Source: Bombyx mori (lineage: Eukaryota; Arthropoda; Insecta; Lepidoptera; Bombycidae). From it: a stretch of 64,000 nt of DNA. Where the stretch lies: contig NC_085129.1 in assembly GCF_030269925.1 (NCBI RefSeq), forward strand, positions 17,041,501 to 17,105,500, read 5' to 3'. Positions 29,801 through 39,233 of the stretch are shown here, in pieces; position 1 is the stretch's first letter; each line of letters begins with the position of its first letter. The translations under genes and the position numbers were made by a program. The notes beneath the pieces are model-generated. The model had not been told where the DNA came from. It did not search any database and saw nothing but the letters and a program-made list of their open reading frames with translations.

Positions 29801-32800
29801 AAGTATCTGCAGTCGGCGTCCATGCGCCACTTCGATAAAGCGGCACGACACGAGAACCCTCTCATCGTGGCCGCCGGTAACTACATTCCCGATCCTGCGG
29901 ACAGAATGGAAAGCAGTCGACGTCGCCCTAAACACGTCATCTCGGATCCTCCTGATCCACTAACGGTGCTTTTAGGTACTTCAAGCACCGGTCACCGTTT
30001 TCGTCGAACCCGTCGCTTGCGACGAAGGGCTCGACGAGTAAATTAACTCTCAGACACAGCCCACTGAGTTTCTCGCCGGATCTTCTCAGTGGGTCGCGTT
30101 TCCGATCCGGTGGTAGATTCTGCGAAGCACGACTCTTGCTAGGGTTCGTGTTAGCAACATCGTCAGGTTTGAGCCCCGTGAGCTCACCTACTAAAGTTAA
30201 GGCTACGCTGAAATAGCCGCTAGGGCTATCAGCTTAGGTAGGATAAAAAAAAAAAAAAAAATACTTCTAAGTGAAAGTGGCCACGCACATCGAGTAGGGG
30301 GAACTTTGGGTATAACAATTGTCCAATCCTCAAAACTGCTATGTGGCAGCAATTGGCAGGATAACGTTACCTATCCGCGTGGGCTTGTAATATGCTCCAT
30401 TACTACCAGGGTTCTTCTCCAGGAATGTTAAGTACTCCAAGGGGAGGTTAATTATTTAGGGAATTCCTTAGCCTCCTTATTCGATACACGCGAGAGAATC
30501 AGTTATTGCTACTCTAGCCAACACCACACAACCAACTGGTGCGACGATGTGTCTGGAAAATGCCAAAATTATATCTGGAAACGCATTATGGGGGTAGAAA
30601 TGATGAATTTTACTCGGAGTACCGGTGGTACAATGGAAAAAAGAGATATAGATTATTTCAATTGATTCCCTAGAGTACTCGCTATGATGTTAAACATCAA
30701 AGGATGGGTCTTAGACCCGGATATTTCGAGGGCTCTTCTCTTGCACGTTGTAAATGAAATCATTAGAATAGGCACGTTACATCCATCACTGCAGCAGCAA
30801 GATGTTTTGATAATATAACCAAATAAAATCTATTTACAGGTATTATCCACACGGAATACACGTCGTATCTACTCCTTTCATACATCTACTATTTGGCAGG
30901 AAGGCAGACTGTCCTACCTATAAAATTACCGACCACAGTCATTCTGATAACGTGCGTGCACACTCATATTGTTATACCTTGTATACACGTGGTCATCGTG
31001 TCGGCTATCAGAGACCTGACCGACATCGGTATTGTTAAAGGGTGAGTTTCGACCTTAGGTATAAGCCGCGCCAATAAAGAAACGAATCGAAAATGGCGTC
31101 TCTGTACCTGCACTGACAGATAGTAGGGCTAACAAATAAATAGATAGATAGAAAGAAAAAGTTGTTTATTGTAAAAAAAAATATAAAAAAACAAATGAGA
31201 ATGTACTATAACAATAACAAATTTAAGAAAAACAACAATAAACAACGAAATGAGGAACAAATGCAACAAATAACAACAGAATTTGAGAGAAAATAGAACG
31301 CGTCGAGACAGTGTGAGAACAAAGTCGGAATTGATATTTTTTTTGCATGCAGTACGCGTCGTGTGCGGTTAAAGACAGCAATAGTTTAGAGTGAGAGCGC
31401 ATGATCGCCGCCGCCATTTTAGATTCGTTTCTTTATTGGCGCGGCTTATACTAGACCTTTTTTATGGTAATTATGAATGAAGAAAACGTTAACGCCACGA
31501 CAAGACACGACTACGACAAGAGGTCGATCATTGCAATGTGCAGCGGTTGTGACAAGCCATCTGCTTCGGAGCAGATATAAGTAGTACTAATTGATATAGA
31601 TATATGTTTTACTAACAGACCTTAATACATCGGTTTTTAATTTTTAACAACGATCGCATGAACTAAGAAAGATCACTCTCCAAGCGCCCGTATATCTCAC
31701 GAGCGGTGGGAAGCTTTGATGTTTTTGGTTGGCTTCCAGGGCGTTGTATTCCTCAGTTGGTGCTCCGACCATGTGGCTGTCGATCACGTTGAGCGACAGC
31801 GACGCTGCGGCCGCGGTGGTGGCTTTCAACTACGTCGCGTCGCTTGTAGCGATACCGCTGTCTTTGTTTATACTGGTGAGTTGAGTTAAGCCTCGTCGTT
31901 TTCAGCTTATAGCGTCTCCTGTTTCGCTTAGGAGGGAATCTTTGGCCGACGAGTTGGCAACATCGAGTCACTCAACGGTTCGCGTCTAAACCCCGAGTGA
32001 GGCCACATAGTCACATAGTGCGTTTCCAGAAATCTTTCAGAATATTTTGGGGTGAAGCCAACTCTAAGATATCCTTCTTCAAACGGGGCTTGCGAAGAGT
32101 ACTTAGTGGTAGGAAGAGACTTTGCTGTGCCTCTGCCATTGCTGACGTCCATGAGCTATGGTAACTACTCGCCATTAATTGCATCTGCGTAAATTGGTCA
32201 TAAAAAAAAGACCGAACTTAACTGGTGCATTTGTAGTGACAAACCGTATTAATTACCTGAAGCCATTACACTCTACGATACCTATGGAATATGTCGAAAC
32301 GTCCAAGGAGATTTCGTTACAGTGTGGTCACCCATCGAAGCCAGAAACGAAGGTGCTTGTAACGGTCGTATCGGCAGTAGCGCCGTACGCTATAGGTGTG
32401 TACCACGCGAAAAGGCACGGCTCCACGAAGCGCAGCGCGACCGAAGCGAGAGCCTATGCTCTCGTTCTCTTATATGTGGAGTGCTGTCAGTACTTCGACA
32501 ATGCGGGCGGCGTCATGAAGGTCTTCGACTTATTCGCCATCATTCTGCTCGGTGAGTTCGATGCGAATTGATTTCATGATTAATTTGTATAATTTGGCCA
32601 TGTTTGGCTGTGATTTTCGCGCATTTTTTTATTTTATTGCATATATAGGTGGACGACCTCACAGCCTACCTTGTGCTAGGAAGTTACCGGAGCCCTTAGA
32701 CACGTAGGAGGGTCGGCCCCCGGCCCGAAAAGAAAAAGCCCATAGACACCTACAACGTAAACACCGCCTCGCACCTTAGATATTAGTTCTAAGGTCTCAG

Positions 32801-34283
32801 TACAGTTACAACGGCTGCCTTACCTTTCAAACCGAAACCCTTCAAACGGCAGAAATAGACAGGGTGGTGGTACCTACTTGTGCGGACTCACAAGAGGTCC
32901 TACCACCCGTAAAACCAATAAAGAAAGATTAGTTTGAAAAAATTAATATTGGAGGTGTTAATGTCCTTATGAACACAATGGATTTTTGTTTAATGCGAAT
33001 TGATGAATACAGAAGCTACCAGACATTTAATGGTAGGGCGTAGTGTGAGACCTCACGGGTGGCTACCATCGTTCTGCGTATTTCTGCCGCTAAGCAGCCA
33101 TGTATTCTAGTTGTGAGAGCCACATACCATCTGGTTCTGCGGTTAAGTCCCCTATACAGTATTTTCCGAGCGTTATGACCCAGGTGGGCTGTAAGCTCGT
33201 CCACCCATATAAGCAATAAAAAAAATCATGTTTTCAATTTTAGTGTTCACATGTCTGCTAACAAGTACGACAGCTTGCTGGGCGTACGCTCGCTGTGGAC
33301 TGATTGACGGCGAGCATTCGCGTACGATCGCTTTGTGTTCGATGTCTAAGTCAATTGAGTTTGGTGAGCGAATATTAGTAATGCGCATAGCATAACCGTC
33401 GACTCCTTAATTTTTCAATCACCGGGTCTACTTTCACACTTCCTTTGATATACTCATTCTTTATCTTGTCCATTCTTGTAACTCCACACATCCATCTCAA
33501 CATTTGCATCTCTGCCGCAGGCACTTCTCTTTCATGCTTAACTTAAGTCGCCCAAAATTCAGATCCATACAGCATTCATACATTGGTTCGACTTTTACAT
33601 AACACTGACAGCTTTAAGCAAATGTCAAGTAAAATGTTGCCGTATTTAAAAAACCAGTATTTAAAAATAAATAAAAATTCACGATCATTCTACATATCTA
33701 TCTATATTTAGATAAAAAACATGTGTGCAATTCACACGTGGTAGAATTGAAGCCTTCAAAAATTAAAATTCAATTAACTTATATGTCTAAGAATAAGTAA
33801 AAATTTGTCGTCGTTATTATATAATTGAAAATCATCATGTTTTATAGTATGAAGAGTGCGCTAGACTCTGTGAATTGATATCTTAATTTCACGTATTATC
33901 CTAAAATAAAATTCATTACATACAAGTGGTTTCATACACGTTAGTAATAAAAAAATCTCATAGATGGCGCTGTATTAAAAAAAAACACGGTATAACACTT
34001 CCCATCTCATTTTCTTTCACGTTATATCCTGTGAATTTATGTGTCTGTCTCTTTTTACTGTCGTTTTTTTGTTTCATCGACTTCCAAATCACAACGATGC
34101 TGAAGATGTCACTTCAAAAAGTCCAGTTGTTTGACAGTGACGTTTTGTTTCCTGTCAGCTTCGTGGAGATCGCAGTGCGCGATATCCGGGGCTTCGATGA
34201 TGTTAGCTGCGTTACCCGCGCGAGCCCTCGTACTTGCTGTCATATCAGATGGCGAAAGGGCGTCTTCACCAGCGCCGGAATAA
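26858..34283 (+). CDS. SLC10A7: SLC10A7-like (sodium/bile acid cotransporter 7) membrane protein, six exons
   Basis: Multi-pass membrane protein of the BASS superfamily. Vertebrate SLC10A7 acts in the Golgi/ER in calcium and glycosylation homeostasis. Exons: 26858-27044, 30840-31041, 31740-31875, 32323-32551, 33244-33363 and a last exon beginning at 34159 (or 34138) and ending at TAA 34281-34283. The total is 999 or 1020 nt (332 or 339 residues), close to the usual ~340. Matching segments include KKWLVIGVFIVITLAVLTPG with GIGASGG, then DAAAAVVAFNYVASLVAIPL, VTVVSAVAPYAIGV, FDLFAIILLVFTCLLTS and TIALCSMSKSIEF. An in-frame TAA at 26816 precedes the chosen ATG. Intron 1 would use a GC donor (AG|GCAAAC), the only phase-consistent join. 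The C-terminal exon is the weakest part: the family's Gly-Ile-Pro segment after the last good block is not evident. Confidence 0.88.
27740..27935 (-). mobile_element. Bm1 SINE (reverse), internally deleted
   Basis: TTTTTATTACATAG to TCTACCACCAGTAA; lacks the CTGTGAGCTC section. Confidence 0.8.
28171..28342. repeat. Palindromic (foldback) MITE, copy 1
   Basis: 172 bp. The arms GTGTGCTTAGTGTGAG... and ...CTCGCACTAAGCACAC pair almost end to end (GTTCTCGATAGCGTAAAAGT facing its complement) around a core AGCGGCAAACGTAGGCAAAC. It could fold into a long hairpin. Confidence 0.85.
28375..30260 (+). mobile_element. 5'-truncated jockey-clade LINE (BMC1-like) with long open RT frame
   Basis: The frame is open from 28358 to 30046. 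RT motifs are RKAPGSDGIRN, ASYRPISLLPAIGKLYERLL, DEQFGFRARHSC, FFDIAKAFDKVWH, GVPQGSALSPLLFSLYINDI and the catalytic box LALFADDTAIYYS, then the thumb and tail. The endonuclease and ORF1 are missing. The 3'UTR ends in poly(A) at ~30245-30260. A short direct repeat ATACTTCT at 28367-28374 and 30261-30268 is a likely target duplication. It lies in intron 1 of the SLC10A7-like gene, 32 bp after a palindromic MITE. Clade name is from motif resemblance. Confidence 0.85.
31057..31455. repeat. MITE with long TIRs in SLC10A7 intron 2
   Basis: Ends TATAAGCCGCGCCAATAAAG (31060) and its complement CTTTATTGGCGCGGCTTATA (31431-31450) form ~40-bp inverted repeats extending to AAAATGGCG. Interior is A-rich with GATA repeats. 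The left end is 15 bp after the exon's GTGAGT donor. Confidence 0.75.
31985..32210 (+). mobile_element. Degenerate LINE tail (second family)
   Basis: GTGCGTTTCCAGAAATC, CTTCTTCAAACGGGGCTTG and CTCTGCCATTGCTGACGTCC match the tail seen in reverse at 39711-40060. Heavily mutated; in SLC10A7 intron 3. Confidence 0.6.
32620..32912 (-). mobile_element. Bm1 SINE (reverse) with small insertion
   Basis: Standard body broken at 32706-32740 by a short GGTCGGCCCCCGGCCCGAAA segment. In SLC10A7 intron 4. Confidence 0.8.
33030..33228 (+). mobile_element. Divergent Bm1 SINE
   Basis: Ends CGTCCACCCATATAAGCAATA plus poly(A), 15 bp before the acceptor of the SLC10A7 exon at 33244. The body is partly replaced. 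Confidence 0.7.
33406..33545 (-). mobile_element. LINE RT tail fragment (reverse)
   Basis: The minus strand reads [24 protein letters not shown], the same family as 51850-52240. Confidence 0.7.
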
Positions 34284-34291
34284 CAAGTATA

Positions 34292-34541
34292 TCTATACTA
34301 ATATATAAATCTACAGTGGTTTCTACGGATGTTCCGTTATAACTACTGAACCATGCTTCCGATTGACTCGAAATTTGGTATCCATGTAGAAAATACATGT
34401 ACTTAATGGATAGGCTAATATTTATATGAGTGTTGGACTCCCTATACCAGTTGCGGGGGCGTTAATGATGAGAATCTTTGTGGGGGTGAGAAATAATAAT
34501 GTTAATTTTAAATGCCCAGCGAAGCGGACGGGTACAGCTAG
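34292..34541 (+). mobile_element. Non-autonomous Helitron (TC...CTAG), 250 bp
   Basis: Starts TCTATACTAATATATAAATC and ends GGACGGGTACAGCTAG, inserted between A (34291) and T (34542) without target duplication, as Helitrons do. A reverse copy is at 58814-59063. It begins 8 nt after the deduced SLC10A7 stop codon. Confidence 0.8.
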
Positions 34542-34542
34542 T

Positions 34543-35760
34543 ACCTAATAAATATATGTGGGATTGTAGAGCCAAATCTACTAGATTTTAACCTACATTT
34601 TAACTTTAAAATTTTAATAAAAAAAAACTTATCATCTTAATCTCAGTCGATGAATGATAATTACATTCAATATAAAACAAATCTAGTATACCAGTATGAA
34701 CTAAATAATAAAAAATACCGATTTTCCCACATACACGGTACATAATATATATAAACTTAAAATAATAATATATAGGTTTTTCACTTGAAATTCTATTTTA
34801 TAAGCATCAGATTTATTTTCTATCCGAAGGTTAGATTTTTTATTAATAATTCTTTTAAAATTAAAAAGAACAAAACACAAAGAATACATGTCAATAATTT
34901 AATGTCTTCGAGACATTTATTTTTTCGGGTTTTTTTATATTTTTTTATTGCTTTCAGCTTAGTTAATTTTAAAATATTAATAAACAAATACCTATTTTTG
35001 AATATGAAATTAAAAAATTGAATTTTAATATTAAAAACCTATATATAAAGATATAATATGTTAGATACTATAAGATTGGTAGTACAAATTATGTAGGTTA
35101 ATTTGAAAGAAATTCTTTCAGACAATCTCATGGCATAGTCGGTGAGTCGGCTACAAGAATATTACAAAATTGTATTAAAACAAAGAAAGAGGCCTTCGCA
35201 AACTTTTTATTAACTAATGGTCCAATGCAATATTTAAAAATGTCACAAAAATAAGTCTATAGAACGTTTGTAAAGGGGTTTTAACTTTATCGGATCGTTA
35301 AGGCGCGTTTTAACAATGTGTAACACTTTTTGACATTCTTATAACGAGCTTATAAAGCTCTGATAACTCGTTGCGAACATGACCACGAATATTTAAGTAA
35401 TAGACATAAAAATAATAATAATATAGTGCATGTAATTGTAAAATATTTTAAATGCTGATGATCGATATAATAATATGGCCTTAAACACTATTACCTCAAG
35501 ATTTAGATTCAGTTGTGTGTTACATTTTTTTTTATTACACGTTTAAAAAAAAAAAGTTTTATTGATTAGCACGATTACCGAACCCAGAATAACCCGTCGA
35601 AGCTACTGGTTGTAAGTAGGTAGGCAAAAAAAATATTTCGCTTGGTCGCGCTGGTCCCTCTATCGGATGCGGCTTCCTCCCGGTGAAGGTCATGGGGCGA
35701 CTTGAGGGGGTTGAGGCTGCGAAGCGCGCTATCAGCACTCTAGCACGCTGCCATGAAGTA
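34543..35760. other. AT-rich intergenic stretch
   Basis: Long A/T-rich DNA between the convergent SLC10A7-like and ABCB genes. No exon, repeat family or RNA gene recognised apart from a short GC-rich patch at 35640-35760 of unknown origin. Confidence 0.6.
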
Positions 35761-35764
35761 ATAA

Positions 35765-36019
35765 TGTTACGCCGGTAAGACTAACGCCATCTATCGCCGA
35801 AACGAATATCAAAGGAACTCGTAACTTTGAGAAAGCTCGAGAAGTACAATGCCATCTATTGTCAGCGGAAACACGAAGCTACTCGGCTTGCCCAGAATGT
35901 TCTCGATAAATCTAGGGATGTCGTCTCGACTATAAAAGCGATAGTAGCTAAGTGATAAATACAGTTTCAAGTTGTAATTTGCTGGAACATTTATTTATCC
36001 CGAACCCCAGCGCTTAACA
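35765..36019 (+). mobile_element. Solo LTR-like element, copy A
   Basis: TGTTACGCCGGTAAGA...CCCCAGCGCTTAACA with TATAAAAGCG at 35932. Imperfect flanking 4 bp (ATAA/ATAC). Same family as 54144-54636 and 60140-60504. Confidence 0.7.
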
Positions 36020-36089
36020 ATACATGCGCTATTCATATTGGTTAAAATTTATAATAATCTCGATTTTATAACAAGCAAATTATTAGTTA

Positions 36090-36282
36090 AACACGACATT
36101 TCGAACCGAATTCCACATTCCAACTTGCCAACATTCCTAACAAGTCGAGTACCTTCGACGTGTGTTTCAGCTATCTGACAATAGATGGCGTTGTACTCCT
36201 CGAGTGCTCTAGATGTTGCTAGATCCTTCGAGATTCGTTCGGCTATTCGGCGATAGATGGCCATATTCTTACCGGCGTAACA
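36090..36282 (-). mobile_element. LTR fragment (reverse), same family
   Basis: The minus strand begins TGTTACGCCGGTAAGAATAT at 36282, then decays. Near copy A in opposite orientation. Confidence 0.65.
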
Positions 36283-36289
36283 GTATGTG

Positions 36290-37330
36290 TATCCTTGTTT
36301 TTAATAAAAAGGTCACATTTGTGCTATTATTAAGTCGAAAGCCCGGAGCATAACGCTTTTTCGTTACGTGACGACTTCGTTAAATCCAATCTAATTTCAA
36401 AGTGTAGAACAAAATATGTTTTAACTTTTTTTTTTTAAAACATACAACGAAAGAAAATGCCTTACCTTACTTCGCGTTACTCGTTATAAAGTCGATCGGA
36501 CTGTAAAATACTTTATTTTAATGTAATAATAAAAAAAACCGTCCCATAAACTGAAGTAGCTTTTAATTTGAACTATTTTTGTGAAATATAAATCATAAGA
36601 TACAAATGATATAATAATAATAATAACATCGAAACCTAGTAGTTGTAACTTTTTATCCACGACAAACGGAACGTGCTGGTGTTTGATTACGTAATGCGTG
36701 ACGTCATTAGTGGCTAATCGTTGCCTCCGCTTATGTTCTACGATCAACTCTTATGTTTTTGTTACAAGTTTGCGATATTTGTATCAAATTGAAATGAAAA
36801 GCATATTTCTTTTTACCATTCTAAAAAAAGGATTATTCTTTTCTAAAAATGCTATATTTTGACTTATTGTAGCCTTATCATAAAATACAAAAATAGTTTT
36901 ATAACCAAGGCGGTAATACTAAGTATTCCTATAACAGTTTTAGCCACAAATGACGACACTGCAGCACTGACGAAGGAATCCGGTATTGTATATCTGAATA
37001 TGTCTCAAGCCAAGATTCATTCCATCGTTTTTAGCGAGTTAATTATTTAGATAAGATATTAAAAGATTTTCAAACATAATTATTTCATTTTATTTATTAA
37101 ATTTATAATCATTTCTAACAGGTTCCACCATTTAATCCTTCTTAGTCCTCCTCGTAAAACGAGATTGAAGTCTGATTTGCGTCACATTTTCGTCACACGT
37201 ATAAAGGACACTTCAATTAGAGCGGCGCCATTGTAGCTCGTGTAATATTTTCAAAGGTGGCGCCATGTTTTTTTTTTCCTAAAACCGCCTACAGTTAATT
37301 GCGTTTACAACTGCCATTGTACATATGGTA
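36290..37330. other. AT-rich intergenic DNA
   Basis: No coding segment with recognisable similarity. Open frames here are low-complexity and short. Confidence 0.55.
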
Positions 37331-37334
37331 CATT

Positions 37335-37520
37335 GCTCGTAAAACGGATGGCCATTGGGGCCGAAAAGTTCTTGAGTGACGACCGCGTACTGAAAGCCGT
37401 AGCGTGGGTAGGTTTCCCACAAGATGAACTAACAACCAGGATGCAAGCAGCGCAGGACCGGTCTTTGTGGCGAGGCTTGGGGGAGGCCTATGTCCAGCAG
37501 TGGGCGTCTGCGGGCTGATA
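37335..37520 (+). mobile_element. LINE RT C-terminal tail (third family)
   Basis: Reads RSLWRGLGEAYVQQWASAG to a stop at 37518, the common [10 protein letters not shown] tail. A Bm1 follows directly. Confidence 0.7.
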
Positions 37521-37521
37521 G

Positions 37522-37708
37522 AATACTGCCGTGAAGCAGTAATGCGTTTCGGTTTGAAGGGCGGGACAGCCGTTGTACTGTAAAAACTGAGACAAGTACG
37601 CATGTCTCGAGGTCCGTTTACGTTGTAGATGTCTATGGGCTCCGGTAACCACTTAAAACCAGGTGGGCCGTGAGCTAGTCCACCCATCTAAGCAATAAAA
37701 AAAATATA
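37522..37708 (+). mobile_element. Bm1 SINE, 5' truncated
   Basis: CTGCCGTGAAGCAGTAATGC to AAGCAATAAAAAAAA. Confidence 0.85.
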
Positions 37709-37861
37709 TAAAAAATAACTGCTAAACTAATATCACACCACTTAAGCTTTTGAGTTCCTATTTTGCTGCTCATAGTTTTTAGACAGTTTTGATTTATACC
37801 CCTGTGTAAGGGAGTTTTCCCTCACTTCTACACTCGATATGTGACCTGTATCAACTCGATA

Positions 37862-38020
37862 TGAGTGCGAGTGTTTTAACGTTCTCGATAGCGTAAAAGT
37901 TAACTCAAATGGAATTGGAACGTTTGTTTACGTTTGCCGCTAGAGGCGCTGTTCCAACTGCATACAAATTTCAGTTAACTTTTACGCTATCGAGAACGTT
38001 AAAGAACTCGCACTAAGCAC
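37862..38020. repeat. Palindromic MITE, copy 2
   Basis: Left arm end eroded (GAGTGCGAGTGTTTTAACG); right arm complete (CTCGCACTAAGCAC). Core orientation is opposite to copy 1. Confidence 0.8.
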
Positions 38021-38023
38021 AAG

Positions 38024-38950
38024 TGCACACTTCAAACTACGCTGCCGGAAGTAAGGTCCGAAGTTGACTCTTGTACCGATCCAGCACGAATAATACCAAA
38101 GCCTATTTATAGTACGTAACTTATGAGCTGAGAAGGATTGTAGAACGTATCTAAAATAAAATACGTGTTTTTTTTATGTCCTTTTTATTAATAAAATTGA
38201 ATTAAAACATTTCCTGCTACGCAGTGATAAATTACAAAGGCGATAAGATTTTTGAGATTTATTAAAATAGTTTATAGAAAATTAATGTCTCATGTCTCAA
38301 TAGCAAATGTCAAATTTCTCAATTCATTAATGTCACAACGTAATATTTATCCTTATTAGCGTTTTAGATCAGCAAGTGATCCAAACGCCGTCATAAAAAA
38401 ATCGTCAGTGTTTTTAACAATGCCATTAAATTAATATTAAGATGCGAAATATTAACACTCGAGAATAGACTCAAGCAAGATACGATATCAGACTAATTCT
38501 GATGCGCATAATATCGACCATATTAACCTAGTATTTAACCTATAACTTAAATGTACTTAATTTATTTTAAAAAAAAATCACAGTTGTCGATGTACTTATA
38601 TTAAAATTACTAGTGTACAGTTACTTCATTTCCGAATTTAATACTAATTTTAAAGCTAAATAGGATCCTAAGGATAATTTTATGTAAGTAATAAATTTAT
38701 AAATTTTTAAGGTTACAGTTTAAAATTATTCATTACAAATTTAAACTATGGCAAGAACAGAATGAATATAACCTAAAATGTCTCATTAAAAAAAAAAGAG
38801 TTAATAAAACTATGAGACAGTAGCGAAGTCACTTTGATTCTCATTGTTAGCGTTATAAGTTATAGATATCACAATATTTTCGTAGCCAAATAGAAAAAAA
38901 CTTGATGACTTTTAAATTCGTTTTTAGGTTAAGTTTTTTCTTTTTAATAA
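38024..38950. other. AT-rich intergenic DNA 3' of ABCB
   Basis: Nothing recognisable. Followed by a partial dispersed repeat at 38955-39090 (GTGAAGTTGTGTGATTTG). Confidence 0.55.
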
Positions 38951-39233
38951 TACCGAATTTTTTGCGGAAACGCGAGGAGTGAAGTTGTGTGATTTGTTTT
39001 ATTTTGACTATTTAGTGCTTCTTCAGGTTTAAATGTGTAATAACGGTGGTTTATTAACTGTTTAATATCTGTGAAAGTGCAGTGAAAACAATATTAAGTT
39101 GTGCAAGTTTTAAGGATATCGGATTTAATAAATTAATGTGTTACTGCTATATACTTTTCCTGATGTAGATTCAACTATAACAGCATTGTTATTACAATAA
39201 TATTCTATTTAAATCTATTTATGACAGTCAATG

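Noticed and set aside
34785..35021. 78-codon AT-rich frame with many Phe/Lys/Asn
   Set aside because: Low-complexity composition typical of AT-rich intergenic DNA.
36859..37050. 63-codon open frame near the ABCB 3' side
   Set aside because: No similarity to a known family and no splice or start context.
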